Source: Saprospiraceae bacterium
GTDB lineage: Bacteria > Bacteroidota > Bacteroidia > Chitinophagales > Saprospiraceae
DNA: 64,000 bases
Assembly (NCBI GenBank): GCA_019187365.1
Contig: JABARE010000019.1
Location: 62,001-126,000 of the forward strand
Reading direction: 5' to 3'
The notes below the pieces were generated by a model that saw nothing but the letters and a program-made list of their open reading frames with translations, made no database searches and was not told the DNA's origin. The position numbers and the translations under genes were made by a program. Position 1 is the stretch's first letter, and every line of letters starts with the position of its first letter. Shown here piece after piece: positions 18,201-27,055 of this stretch.

Positions 18201-20290
18201 CCGATACGGCGGTGATCACCCTTGAAGTACAATCACAGATCATCATCGACCCTCCCGGGCCCCAAACGCACTGCAACTTCTTCGTGCTGCCCGACATCCG
18301 TGGTATGCATACGGGGGGCAGAAGCGCCTACTACGACCAGCCGGGTGGCGGTGGGGTGCGAAGGTCGGCCGGGGACACCCTGTTCGTTCCTGGAACCTAT
18401 TACATCTATGCTTACGAAGACGGCTACTGCCAGGATGAAGTTTCGTTTGTCCTCGTGCTCGTAAATGAAACGCGCACCCTCATTGACCAAACCGGACTGT
18501 GTCCGGAATACTTCCTGGTAGTTGGCAATGAGCGTTTTGACAGCTCGCGTCCAGCAGGCAGCGTACTTTTTGCAGCAGGCTCCGTCAATGGATGCGACAG
18601 CATCGTCGAAGTATCCCTGGATTTTATCCCGGCCTCTCATACCGCCTTGGATCTGGTATTGTGTCCGGACGAATACATTCTGGTAAATCAGCAACGCTAC
18701 GACCGCAACCGCAGCTTTGGCACCGAGGTCATTGTTCATGGCAGCATCTTTGGATGTGACAGCGTGGTGCTGATCAGCCTTCAGTTTCACCCGGAAGCAA
18801 GGGGCAGTTATGCAAGCCGGCTTTGCGAAGGCTCGAAAGTCTTGCTCCATGGTGTGGAGTACGGCGCCAACCGCTTGAGCGGGACCGACACCCTCCATGG
18901 TGCTGCACAGTTTGGCTGCGACAGCATCGTCGAAGTGAATTTTGAACTGATCAAACCGGGTCTGTTTTATTACCGGAATTCCATCTGTCCGGGGGACACC
19001 CTGCGTCTGGGACCTTCCACATTTCACCAGGGAAACACTTCGTTGAAAGACACATTGCGATTTGCTGCATTCAACGGCTGCGACAGCTTGCGCGACATTG
19101 CGATCGGCATCCTGGACGAACCCCGATGGGAGTTAAACGATACCCTTTGTGAAAGCGAATTCCGGATAATACATGGCACGCGTTACGATATCAACCGCTC
19201 GACCGGAACGGAGCGATTGAGCGGGATGGCTGCCAACGGCTGTGACAGTCTGGTAGTAGTTAAGTTGTCGTTTCGCTCCACATTGAGCGGCCGTTACGAC
19301 ATTGCGCTGTGCCCGGAAGACAGCCTGTTGCTCAACGGGAAATATTATTCTCATCGGATCCCGGATGGCCTCGACACGCTGCAAGGACAATCAACAGGAG
19401 GCTGCGACAGCGTAGTCGCCGTGCATGTCACGCCCTTATCTACGCCAGAGGGGCGAATGGATACGGCCATTTGTGAATCCGAAACCATTTCGATCCAGGG
19501 CACCATATATGGTGCCGGGCGATTGTCTGGAACGGAGCGCTTTAACAGAATGGGATCGAACGGCTGCGACAGCCTGCTCCATGTCCAGCTCATCCTGCTC
19601 CCAGCCAGGGTTAGCCCTTATGAGGATACCCTGTGTCCGGGGGAGCAGATCCGCATCGGCACGACTGTGTACGATGCCAACCGCCCCACAGGTCAGGAGC
19701 ATTTTACAGCGGTTAACGGTTGCGACTCTACGGTGAACATCCGGCTTCATTTTCCAGAACTCCGGGTCAATTCCCCCGGAGAAGTACTTTTTACACCCGG
19801 ATCGGGTCAGCGCATTCTTTTACAACCGCAGTTCAACCCCGTACGCATCCGCTGGGAGCCTTCTTCCGGCTTGAGTTGTAGCGATTGTATTGATCCGGAG
19901 ATCCAGGGAGAAAGCGATGCCGATTTTACGGTTACCCTTACTGACACCAATGGCTGCGAGGTCGTGTTGAGGATCAGCGTCCGGGTCTTCGCGGACGACC
20001 GCATATACGTGCCGAACGCATTCAGCCCAAACGGAGACCAGATCAACGATTTCTTCCGCATGGTCGCGATCGACGAACAGATGTTAGTAAAGGAGTTTGC
20101 TATTTATGACCGTTGGGGCAATGAAGTTTATAACACCGAATCGCACACAATAAGTTCCCATCGAGGATGGGATGGCACCGCCTTAAACGGTGAAAAAATG
20201 GCTCCGGGTGTGTATCTGTACCGGATTGTCGTCGAAGTCCCCGGACGCGGCTCCCGGAGTTTTGCCGGAGACGTCACCCTCATCCGATAG
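15272..20290 (+). CDS. Giant secreted repeat protein with gliding-motility-associated (T9SS) C-terminal domain
   Basis: A 1672-residue protein starting at GTG (MKFRIALFLLSFFPGIRAIGQ, signal peptide). After a Cys-rich region of about 330 residues come several units of about 75 residues, each ending in phrases like TIYATLDDGKCIS. Next are eight units of about 65 residues, each centred on GCDS (NGCDSIVEVSLDF, NGCDSLVVVKLSF and so on). The last 95 residues are the CHU_C/TIGR04131-type sorting domain: VPNAFSPNGDQINDFF, YDRWGNEVY, WDGTALNGEKMAPGVY, ending DVTLIR. Known for the family: export through the type IX system and surface attachment. A role as adhesin or matrix protein is inference. It converges on a shorter relative. 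Confidence 0.85.
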   Translation: MKFRIALFLLSFFPGIRAIGQCPEISQTSSIPNCIPECNGCSGEKITIQLTGGDLPNNGKIDYYADKNPGFNPRAGQGTKIGSANITTNNPNCRICPQLIGFMIDACGTEAANEFLIMWTGSGFNTANFNFDFAPQNNTGGAQNADIGPGGCSIASGPAGLVGGCSATPVGTNFNLPPNAIWIVFTSSTASTNYDFSAICGLSCKIYVSASTCARTIGAFSNWDASPGSRTQVMTITSCGCSTSATYDIPGSLTGNGDFWAEGSIVNNGCAVPSLSTPNYTAAVSVIEPFQYTIPQSWCGMDYEIVGIPNPGPDPVCCMDIETERMLVRVRCPVANSALLEACETIFGLAAFDLENADADVLLGGQGLVEYFRDMAGTQKILSPFTSGNATIYARVVDGNCKSALVSVQLKVNLLPVARRTSARECDDGSGSASFDLSKLTGTIKNGNNGAIVRFYSDAGTMQEIGSPIYTSSTTIYATLDDGKCISKPVAIDLTVLAKPLADTARATACAGPDGKGWFLLDDLKARISKNQSGTTVDFYEDDLQLKRITPPYQTSGDTIFAVVSDGTCQSDPTQVILKVIDLNQVLLLSDRSCADEHGKAIFGLGSASRYLQQGDTSVRVRWYGDSLRMDSLTLPVAISGKDTLYAFLTKDSCMSHPIPVILEAVLRPVASPAFVRICGDVDGRAQIDLNSLDQQIHGGSGKSVRYAFDSAMTMLAGPLYEGGSDTLFAVVLDDPCNSLPARIYIEILPTPHFTYPYDSIHCGAYWLLPDFRGDHLGPGAYYSDATGNRMIPGDSLFTSRWVFLNDPNPDCPVVDSFYIDLLRQPDAGEDVDATVCAGIAVNLFDRLVDGDRNGYFIDLDGSGALTDSLVETLGREGNSYRFAYVVPGNSYCPADTSILRLQIAARLTAGIDNSFVTCEQQATDLSLLLQMADPGGRFEDPKATGALQGSLWNAASSGPGAFDVWYIVGDGALCPPDTAVITLEVQSQIIIDPPGPQTHCNFFVLPDIRGMHTGGRSAYYDQPGGGGVRRSAGDTLFVPGTYYIYAYEDGYCQDEVSFVLVLVNETRTLIDQTGLCPEYFLVVGNERFDSSRPAGSVLFAAGSVNGCDSIVEVSLDFIPASHTALDLVLCPDEYILVNQQRYDRNRSFGTEVIVHGSIFGCDSVVLISLQFHPEARGSYASRLCEGSKVLLHGVEYGANRLSGTDTLHGAAQFGCDSIVEVNFELIKPGLFYYRNSICPGDTLRLGPSTFHQGNTSLKDTLRFAAFNGCDSLRDIAIGILDEPRWELNDTLCESEFRIIHGTRYDINRSTGTERLSGMAANGCDSLVVVKLSFRSTLSGRYDIALCPEDSLLLNGKYYSHRIPDGLDTLQGQSTGGCDSVVAVHVTPLSTPEGRMDTAICESETISIQGTIYGAGRLSGTERFNRMGSNGCDSLLHVQLILLPARVSPYEDTLCPGEQIRIGTTVYDANRPTGQEHFTAVNGCDSTVNIRLHFPELRVNSPGEVLFTPGSGQRILLQPQFNPVRIRWEPSSGLSCSDCIDPEIQGESDADFTVTLTDTNGCEVVLRISVRVFADDRIYVPNAFSPNGDQINDFFRMVAIDEQMLVKEFAIYDRWGNEVYNTESHTISSHRGWDGTALNGEKMAPGVYLYRIVVEVPGRGSRSFAGDVTLIR

Positions 20291-20291
20291 A

Positions 20292-20305
20292 CTAACGATC
20301 GTTAG
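20292..20305. repeat. 14-bp perfect palindrome between two convergent genes
   Basis: CTAACGATCGTTAG lies between the stop of the plus-strand giant gene and the stop of the minus-strand one, and includes the latter's TAA. Both genes encode the same last residues (TLIR), so the palindrome sits at the joint of two head-to-head related C-terminal domains. It might serve as a small bidirectional terminator, but there is no T tract. Confidence 0.55.
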
Positions 20306-23238
20306 CGAATTAGTGTCAAATCGCCTGCAAGGCGATGCTGGATGTTGGCTTTATCCCTGAAGAAAATCTGGTAAACATACACGCCGGGCAGGCATTTCAC
20401 GCCCTGCGATTCGCCATTCCAGGCACCGGAAGGGCCGTTGGGATAGATGTTCCTTCCCTCATATTGCAAGTTTCCCCATCGGTCGAATATGCGAAGTGAT
20501 TCGATGCGGTCGACGGACCGGTCGCTGATCAAATTAAAAAAATCGTTTATGTTATCGCCATTGGGGGAAAAGGCATTCGGCACGAAGAAATCCTGCCTGA
20601 CCCGGATGAATATGGAAGCGGCATAGCGGCAACCATTCTCGTCGGTGATCACAATTTCAAACCGGCCTCCCTGTGCTCCAGAAAACACCGTGGTCTCCAG
20701 ACAATTGGCACATGCTATAAATCCGGGGCCTGTCCATTCTATTTTTGAAATGCTGTCGCGAACCGCTGCAATTGCAGACAGGAAGACCGAGTCGCCCAGA
20801 ATGACCTCAATGGTATCGGGCATCAATTGCACGCCACCCTCAACAGGGGCGAGGATTTCAAGGGTGCGCAATTGCGAACAACCGTTTGCATCAACCAGTT
20901 CCACCTGGTGGTAACCGACTTCAAGTTGAACAGGAACGGTATCAATTGCATGTGGCACTGCGTCAATGCGCAAGGTATACGCAGGAGTACCACCGGAAGT
21001 GTTTTTTAGCAGGAGTTTCCCGGAATTGGGGGAATGGCAGTTTGCATTTATTTTGTCAATTTCGAACTGCAGTGGATCAGGTTGATAGAGTTCAATGCGA
21101 TCTGAGGTCTGGCATCCCCATCGATCCGTCACCGTCAGGTAATACCGTCCGGCACCCAAAGAGGTGCGGCGGTCTTCATTGCTTCCGTCGCTCCAAAAAA
21201 AGCGATAGGGAGCACCTTCACCGGGCAGGGCAATCTGCACCCAGCCGGACAACTCTCCATGGCAGCGCGGATCTGCCTTCAAGATCTCCCACGCAGGTGG
21301 CGTCGTTTTGCGTACGCGGATGGAAACGACGCTGTCACAGCCATTGGCAGCGGGGTAATTTGCAAGGTACGTACCGCTATCCGAATAGAACTTGCCTCCA
21401 AGCAATACCGACTGGTCAAAGCACACCAAGGTGTCGATTGTTGCAGATGACTGGCGTTCTACGTTAAGATGGACCCATACCGTGCTGTCACAGCCATTAA
21501 TGCTTGCGAATTGAAGGGGATAATCCCCTGTTTTGAAGAAGGAATAGCCAGCCAGGAGGAAGGTATCGCCTTCGCATCGGCTCACATTCAGGTGATCTTC
21601 GTACACGGGATGAACAACCAAATTCAGTTGCAGCAGACTGTCACATCCCTCAGCGGTTAGCAGGTTCATTGTATAGGTTCCCGTCTCGTCAAATACCTTG
21701 CCGTTTAATTCGACAGAGTCTCCCTGACAAATGGAGCGATCTGTTGCGCCTATACCCAACTTGCCCATGCGCAAGTTTATGGTATGAATGGAATCGCAGC
21801 CTGCGGCCGAGCTTGCGAACTGTGTGTACGATCCGGAGGTTGAGTAGCTTTCGCTTCCCGCAATGAGTGTCTGTCCCTCGCACAAAAACGTATCCCATTG
21901 AGTATGCACGACCGGATTTACCAATAGGCGGAGGGATGTCAGGCTGTCGCAGCCGTTTGCGCCGGGTAGGGTCCATGCGTAATTCCCCGTTGTGTCGAAT
22001 GTGCGCTGTCCGAGGATCAGGGTCTGCCCTTCACAAATGTTCGTATCGATAAAGGCAGTGGAGGGAAATTTCAGGTCCAGCCGGACGTCGACCAGGCTAT
22101 CGCAGCCTTCTGCTGTTCGCAAAGGGATCTGGTAATTGCCTTTTTGGTCGAGCTTCACTCCGCTGATCACGACAGAATCGCCGGCACAGATCGACGTATC
22201 GATTGAATGGTAAAACGTATCGAGTTGGTAATTGTAGGCGTTGCTCAGTTCGCAATCCTTTCCGTCGATGGCCTTGAGCAGGTATTTGCCCTCAGCTCCC
22301 CTTGGCACCGTAAAGGTGGGGGAGGTCGCACCGGCAATGGCCACTCCATCCCGGTACCACTGGTAGTTGATGCCCGCCACATTAGAAGGAGGCGAATTTA
22401 AAAAGACGTCATTGCTGCAGGGGGAACCGCTTATGCTGAGCAACAGTGAATCAAACCGCACGGTCTCCTCGAGCAGCAACTCGTCCAGAAAATAATAATA
22501 ATAACCGTCTGCCCGCGTACACTGTGGCCCGATGGCGATGGCCTCAATGGTTTGATTGGGCGTGAGTTTGAGTTTGACCTTTACCCAGCGGTTCCGGCCG
22601 GAAGCACTCACTCTTACCATTTCGATCCAGCCAGGATAATTGGTAGGGCAAAGCCAGGAAGTGCCCGTTCCAAATGGGAGACTTCCGCATTGGGAGGTGC
22701 CAAAAATACCCAGTGTTGTGCTGTTGCGGGGACCATAATTGTTTCCGGGCTGTCCGAATCCAATCCAAAAACTCAGGGTGTATTCTCTCCCTGGTTGCAT
22801 CGGGCTGGTGAGGCAGGCGCCAATGTATTCTTTGTACACCGCGTTGCGAGCCGGATGCGTGTAGAGATCCAGAAATCCTACATATCCATTGCCGGCAGGA
22901 AGTGGCTGGGGCGGACTTCCCCGAAAAAAGTCCTCTTTGAAGCCGCAGGTATGGTAGTAGTCCGACGTCGCGCTGGAAGCCTGTATCCAGTTTTTCGAAC
23001 AATTCATCTGGGCCAGCCCTGTGGGACAGCAATTAAACTCTTCAAAGGATGGATTGGGGATCAGGGAGGAAGGAATAAAAAAAGTATCCCGTATCCCTTT
23101 GCACATGCAATCCGGATCGTTGAGATCGGTCAACCCGTCTGCATCGTCGTCCATGCCGTTGTTGCAATCCTCTACGGAGGGTTGCGCACTGATCAGAACG
23201 GGCAGTGCCCATGCCAAAAGCAATCCCCTGACTTCCAC
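20302..23238 (-). CDS. Large secreted repeat protein with SprB repeats and gliding-motility-associated C-terminal domain
   Basis: About 978 residues if translation begins at a GTG (MEVRGLLLAWALPVLISAQ, clean signal peptide); a longer reading from an ATG at 23316 adds 26 residues. The mature protein opens with a calcium-site-like MDDDADGLTDLNDPDC. A Cys-rich lectin-like region of about 250 residues follows, then an Ig-like segment and six GCDS units (EGCDSLVDVRLDL, NGCDSLTSLRLLV and so on). Two SprB-type repeats come next (YRFFWSDGSNEDRR; YHQVELVDANGCS) and then the terminal sorting domain (VPNAFSPNGDNINDFFN, ending DLTLIR). It is a shorter relative of the convergent 1672-residue protein and is probably a surface protein exported by the type IX system. 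Its function is unknown. Confidence 0.82.
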   Translation of the reverse strand: MEVRGLLLAWALPVLISAQPSVEDCNNGMDDDADGLTDLNDPDCMCKGIRDTFFIPSSLIPNPSFEEFNCCPTGLAQMNCSKNWIQASSATSDYYHTCGFKEDFFRGSPPQPLPAGNGYVGFLDLYTHPARNAVYKEYIGACLTSPMQPGREYTLSFWIGFGQPGNNYGPRNSTTLGIFGTSQCGSLPFGTGTSWLCPTNYPGWIEMVRVSASGRNRWVKVKLKLTPNQTIEAIAIGPQCTRADGYYYYFLDELLLEETVRFDSLLLSISGSPCSNDVFLNSPPSNVAGINYQWYRDGVAIAGATSPTFTVPRGAEGKYLLKAIDGKDCELSNAYNYQLDTFYHSIDTSICAGDSVVISGVKLDQKGNYQIPLRTAEGCDSLVDVRLDLKFPSTAFIDTNICEGQTLILGQRTFDTTGNYAWTLPGANGCDSLTSLRLLVNPVVHTQWDTFLCEGQTLIAGSESYSTSGSYTQFASSAAGCDSIHTINLRMGKLGIGATDRSICQGDSVELNGKVFDETGTYTMNLLTAEGCDSLLQLNLVVHPVYEDHLNVSRCEGDTFLLAGYSFFKTGDYPLQFASINGCDSTVWVHLNVERQSSATIDTLVCFDQSVLLGGKFYSDSGTYLANYPAANGCDSVVSIRVRKTTPPAWEILKADPRCHGELSGWVQIALPGEGAPYRFFWSDGSNEDRRTSLGAGRYYLTVTDRWGCQTSDRIELYQPDPLQFEIDKINANCHSPNSGKLLLKNTSGGTPAYTLRIDAVPHAIDTVPVQLEVGYHQVELVDANGCSQLRTLEILAPVEGGVQLMPDTIEVILGDSVFLSAIAAVRDSISKIEWTGPGFIACANCLETTVFSGAQGGRFEIVITDENGCRYAASIFIRVRQDFFVPNAFSPNGDNINDFFNLISDRSVDRIESLRIFDRWGNLQYEGRNIYPNGPSGAWNGESQGVKCLPGVYVYQIFFRDKANIQHRLAGDLTLIR

Positions 23239-23255
23239 GACCGTCTTAATTGCAT

Positions 23256-23263
23256 CGAAGGTA
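23256..23263 (-). promoter_or_regulatory. Possible -7 element of the second giant gene
   Basis: TACCTTCG on the minus strand is one base off TAnnTTTG and lies 18 bp before the GTG at 23238. If real, it excludes the longer ATG start. The neighbouring giant gene has TACCTTTG at a similar distance. Confidence 0.3.
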
Positions 23264-23388
23264 ATATTTTTATTGGGATTCCGGAGTTGAAAAGACAAGG
23301 GTTGCATAGCCGGCACCCTATTGACCAGCAGACGAACGCATGGTTGACTTTCCTAATATGGCGGGTCTCCCCTATTTTTACCCGGAAG

Positions 23389-23407
23389 CCGCACCGGTCT
23401 GGTGCGG
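23389..23407 (+). other. Perfect 7-bp hairpin just before priA
   Basis: CCGCACC, a five-base loop, then GGTGCGG, ending 23 bp before the priA ATG. It would fold in the leader or act as an operator. No T tract follows, so it is not a terminator. Its function is unknown. Confidence 0.4.
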
Positions 23408-23430
23408 TAGTGCTCCGCATTTTTACCTGG

Positions 23431-25884
23431 ATGACACCGCAACCGGAAGCCAAATACGCCCAACTGATCCTCCCCCTCGGGGTGGAAGGGTATTTTACCT
23501 ATTCGGTGCCTGAAGCATTCCGCGACCGCATTGCCCCGGGAATGCGCGTCGAAGTAGAATTTGGCAAGAGAAAGCATTATGCTGCCATAGTGGCTTCTCT
23601 GAGCGACAGCAGCGAATGGGAGCTCCCCAAACCCATTCTCGCTTTACTCGATGAGGTTCCGACCATTGGTTCTGCCCAACTCGATTTCTGGAACTGGATT
23701 TGCGAGTATTATTTGTGCGGCCCTGGAGAGGTCATGCTTGCAGCGCTCCCACCAGCCTTCCGGCTTGGAAGTGAAACGCACCTCTATCTGCACGCTCCGC
23801 CAGAAGCCGGCTCCGAAGACATTGCCGACGACGAATACCTCATTCTCGAAGCACTCGAATTGCGCGATGAAATCAGCATCCGCGAGGTTCAAAACATCCT
23901 GCAGAAGCAGTCTGTGCTCCCCTTGGTTTATCGAATGATCGAAAAGCGGTGGATCCTCAGTTATGAAAAGCTTGAGGGCCGCGAGGTGGCAGCAAAAGTT
24001 GCGTGGATCCGGCTCCACCCGGAGCTCCAATCGGATGAAGAGAAACTCCATGCTGCCATTGACCGGATACAAAGGTCTGAACGGCAGTCCCGCTTGTTGG
24101 TCACCTATCTGCAAAACTGCCCCGCAAACAAGTGGATCAAGCGAATAGAATTGCAGCGATTGGCAGGCACGGGATCGGACGTAACGAGCACTTTGCTGGA
24201 AAAGGGCCTGTTTGAAGAAATGGTTCTTGACAAATTTGATTATCCCGGCAAGGGCGAACCGGTTCAGGAAGTTCAGTTGAGCGAAACGCAACAGGAAGTA
24301 CTCCGGCAGATCGAAGGCGTCTGGGTTGAAAATAAACCCGTCTTGCTGCACGGAGTTACCGGAAGCGGCAAAACGATGATCTACATCCGGCTGATGCAGG
24401 AAATGCTGGCTCAGGGAAAGCAGGTCGTTTACCTCGTCCCCGAGATCGCACTGACCACTCAGCTGGTACATCGTTTAAAGACCTTCCTCGGCGACCAGTT
24501 GCTCGAATACCATTCCGAACTGACTCCCCGTGCGAAGATGGCGGTATGGGCTGCTGCGAGGCGCGGAGCGTATGCATTCATCGGTGCGCGGTCAACCATC
24601 TTTCTCCCTTTTGTCAACCCTGCCTTGATCATTGTCGACGAAGAACACGATCCATCCTACAAGCAGAATGATCCGTCACCCCGGTATCAGGGAAGAGACT
24701 GTGCAATTGTGTTGGGTCGTATGTTTAATGCAAGGGTATTGCTGGGCTCAGCCACGCCTTCGCTCGAGAGTTACTTCAACGCCAAATCGGGAAAATACCA
24801 TTACCTGGAACTCAATGCCCGTTACGGGGAAAGCGAGCTCCCTGACATACAGACTGTATCCCTTCAGGAAGCTGTCCAAACCGGTGAAAAAATCGGCAAC
24901 TTTTCAAAACAGATGATTGATTCACTCCGCGCACAACTCGAAAGCGGCAAACAGGCCATCATCTTTCGCAACCGCAGGGGCTACAGTCCCCTGTTGCAAT
25001 GCAGCAACTGCCAATGGGAAGCCTGCTGCAGTCAATGCGACATCCGGCTCACGGTACACAAGGTTCAGAATCGACTGAAGTGCCATATCTGCGGCGTTCA
25101 AAAGAGCGTACCTGAACGCTGTCCCAACTGCGGGCAATACACTCTCCGGCAGCTGGGCTTTGGCACGGAGCAGATCGAGGAAGAATTGCAGGCACTTTTT
25201 CCCGGGCGCAAGGTGCAAAGGCTTGACCTCGACGTTGCCCGAAGCCGGAAGATGCAACAAAAGCTGATCGAATCATTTCAGGACCGGGAAACGGACATCC
25301 TCGTCGGAACCCAAATGGTCACCAAAGGTTTGGATTTCGACCACGTCGGAATGGTTGGAGTGTTGCAGGCAGACCAGATACTTTATTATCCGGACTTCCG
25401 GTCTCAGGAACGCGCATTCCAGTTGTTTACGCAGGTTGCCGGCCGGGCAGGACGACGCAAGGACAAAGGCCTTGTGCTGATCCAGGGATACGCCATCGGC
25501 CATCCCGTCATCCAGTTTGTTATCCGTCACGATCCTGAAAGCTTTTACCAGGCCGAACTGGCGGAACGCAAGACCTTCTCCTATCCGCCCTTTGTACGGC
25601 TCATCCGCATCCGGTTGATGCATCCCAAAGCGGCACTTGCCGAGATGGCAGCGGAAGACCTGGCCGGTTCATTGAAGCAAATTTCAGACGTCTGTGTACT
25701 GGGGCCTTCAGAGCCACAGCTCAACCGGATCAAAGGTTCCTATGTCCGCGAACTGTTGCTCAAAATCGAAAAAACCTCCCATCAGCTCGTGAGGATTAAA
25801 AGTGCCCTGACGATCGCCTGTCAGCAACTGCGAAACACCAAGGCATACCGCAGCGTGCGCGTTCACATCGACGTTGATCCCTGA
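23431..25884 (+). CDS. priA: Primosomal protein N' (replication-restart helicase)
   Basis: An 817-residue protein starting MTPQPEAKYAQLILPLG. The frame stays open nearly 900 bp upstream, but that part is antisense to the giant gene and not PriA-like. The N-terminal DNA-binding domain spans about 1-110. Walker A GVTGSGKT is at 308-315 and the DEEH box at 403-406. Four zinc-binding Cys pairs lie at 524/527, 533/536, 551/554 and 564/567, followed by the helicase C domain with QVAGRAGRR. Known role: a 3'-5' helicase that reloads the replisome at stalled forks. All key residues are present. Confidence 0.96.
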   Translation: MTPQPEAKYAQLILPLGVEGYFTYSVPEAFRDRIAPGMRVEVEFGKRKHYAAIVASLSDSSEWELPKPILALLDEVPTIGSAQLDFWNWICEYYLCGPGEVMLAALPPAFRLGSETHLYLHAPPEAGSEDIADDEYLILEALELRDEISIREVQNILQKQSVLPLVYRMIEKRWILSYEKLEGREVAAKVAWIRLHPELQSDEEKLHAAIDRIQRSERQSRLLVTYLQNCPANKWIKRIELQRLAGTGSDVTSTLLEKGLFEEMVLDKFDYPGKGEPVQEVQLSETQQEVLRQIEGVWVENKPVLLHGVTGSGKTMIYIRLMQEMLAQGKQVVYLVPEIALTTQLVHRLKTFLGDQLLEYHSELTPRAKMAVWAAARRGAYAFIGARSTIFLPFVNPALIIVDEEHDPSYKQNDPSPRYQGRDCAIVLGRMFNARVLLGSATPSLESYFNAKSGKYHYLELNARYGESELPDIQTVSLQEAVQTGEKIGNFSKQMIDSLRAQLESGKQAIIFRNRRGYSPLLQCSNCQWEACCSQCDIRLTVHKVQNRLKCHICGVQKSVPERCPNCGQYTLRQLGFGTEQIEEELQALFPGRKVQRLDLDVARSRKMQQKLIESFQDRETDILVGTQMVTKGLDFDHVGMVGVLQADQILYYPDFRSQERAFQLFTQVAGRAGRRKDKGLVLIQGYAIGHPVIQFVIRHDPESFYQAELAERKTFSYPPFVRLIRIRLMHPKAALAEMAAEDLAGSLKQISDVCVLGPSEPQLNRIKGSYVRELLLKIEKTSHQLVRIKSALTIACQQLRNTKAYRSVRVHIDVDP

Positions 25885-25912
25885 AATAAAAAAGGGCCAC
25901 CCCTGGCGGCCC
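25884..25912 (-). terminator. Terminator of the BON-LysM gene, shared with the priA end
   Basis: A hairpin with arms GGGCC and GGCCC plus two inner G-C pairs is followed on the minus strand by a run of six T and then ATTT. It starts 23 bp after the stop of the minus-strand gene and directly behind the priA stop. As a stem it could stop both strands, but the T tract favours the minus strand. Confidence 0.6.
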
Positions 25913-25935
25913 ATCTAACTCCTTGCTGCGCTTTG

Positions 25936-26316
25936 TCAGGCCACAGGGATGGTCAGCTCCTGTCCCGGATGAATGATGTTAGGATCTTTGAGCAGGTCTT
26001 TGTTTGCATTGAAGATCTTCATGTATTCGTTGGCATTGTTGTAATAGTGCTTGGCAATTTTGCTCAAGCTTTCGCCGGACTTCACCGTATGCTTTGCGTA
26101 ATAATCCGAATGCGATGCGCGAATGTCTGCAACCACGTCCGTGGGATTTGTTCCTCCGATTTCCTTGATCTTATCCCATAACTGGTCCTTATCGTAAAGC
26201 GTTTGGGTGGTCCCCCAGATCTTGAGTACACCATTTTCTTCAACCACGTTACCATCCTGGACGCCCAGCTTCTGGCCCAGCTCCAGCACTCCGCGATATT
26301 TGTCTTGTAAGCTCAT
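25936..26316 (-). CDS. Small BON-LysM protein (YgaU/Kbp-like)
   Basis: A 126-residue protein without signal peptide or membrane segment. Residues about 15-65 resemble a BON domain (VVEENGVLKIWGTTQT); residues 75-125 are a LysM domain (HTVKSGESLSKIAKHYY and NIIHPGQELTIP). This is the layout of E. coli Kbp/YgaU, a potassium-responsive cytoplasmic protein. Because no export signal is seen, a potassium- or stress-related cytoplasmic role is more likely than peptidoglycan binding outside the cell. A terminator follows the gene. Confidence 0.85.
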   Translation of the reverse strand: MSLQDKYRGVLELGQKLGVQDGNVVEENGVLKIWGTTQTLYDKDQLWDKIKEIGGTNPTDVVADIRASHSDYYAKHTVKSGESLSKIAKHYYNNANEYMKIFNANKDLLKDPNIIHPGQELTIPVA

Positions 26317-26516
26317 ATTCTTTTGTTTAATTGGTTAATGAATCATTAGATAATTATGAAACGCCATGGTCTGATAAAAGTTCCCCGGGATCATTTTTTC
26401 CTACAATCAAGCGGTGCAAATGGCCGCGGAACCATCCTGTCAAGTGCCACCCTGTTTGAAATCCCCCTGGGGCCCTGGAAATTCCCCTGGCCCGGAGGGC
26501 CGTTGTGAGCTTTTTA

Positions 26517-26524
26517 TATCTTTG
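26517..26524 (+). promoter_or_regulatory. -7 promoter element of the tRNA-Ala gene
   Basis: TATCTTTG, an exact TAnnTTTG match 42 bp before the first base of the tRNA. The 5' extension would be removed by RNase P. Confidence 0.55.
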
Positions 26525-26566
26525 CGGTCCAAAGCCCGTCGACCCTGTTTTGGAGGGCAGCGAACC

Positions 26567-26641
<75 letters not shown>

Positions 26642-26645
26642 GAGG

Positions 26646-26674
26646 AAGGCGCCGCGTTTGCGGTGCCTTTTTTT
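26646..26674 (+). terminator. Rho-independent terminator of the tRNA-Ala gene
   Basis: A 10-bp stem, AAGGCGCCGC and GCGGTGCCTT with one G-T pair, closes a four-base loop and runs into seven T. It starts six bases after the tRNA, so the tRNA is a single-gene transcription unit. Confidence 0.85.
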
Positions 26675-26929
26675 ATGGTTTGAGCGTTTGTCCTTTCATT
26701 CCCTTAAAGTTCCAGCCAGTGCTCCAGCCAATACCGGGACCAAGGGCCTCCCAAGTCCTTTTATTTTCCGGAATCGCTGCCTCCAGGTGGGCTGATGACC
26801 AAACGAAGGATCATAGCGAAGCCATCCCATCGCACGCCGGGTGCGTACCGGAATGGATATCATTGTCATAGATTATATGTAACACATTGCAATCCAAATA
26901 CATAAATATTATTTTTTATTTCAAATGCA
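26675..26929. other. Intergenic stretch without a recognisable gene
   Basis: No open frame with family character is seen on either strand. The right-hand end (about 26870-26925) is very rich in A+T and leads into the exbB promoter. Confidence 0.5.
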
Positions 26930-26960
26930 TTGGATCGTTCATATGAAATTGCTACATTTG
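26930..26960 (+). promoter_or_regulatory. Complete Bacteroidota promoter of exbB-exbD
   Basis: TTG at 26930-26932, a 20-base spacer, then TACATTTG at 26953-26960. This fits the -33/-7 layout of the Bacteroidota primary sigma factor. It is the best promoter in the window and would give a leader of roughly 90 nt before exbB, which holds no clear riboswitch. Confidence 0.65.
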
Positions 26961-27055
26961 CCCCCTGTCGGCGCTCTGCTTCGCAAAAAACGAAGGGGAT
27001 GTGCATACGATTTGGGCACATTTTTACGATTTAGCTAGGAACTGAATTAGAAACC

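Noticed and set aside
22552..23430. In-frame extension of priA by 293 codons
   Set aside because: It is antisense to the coding sequence of the second giant gene and has no PriA or other family character; the normal PriA start is at 23431.
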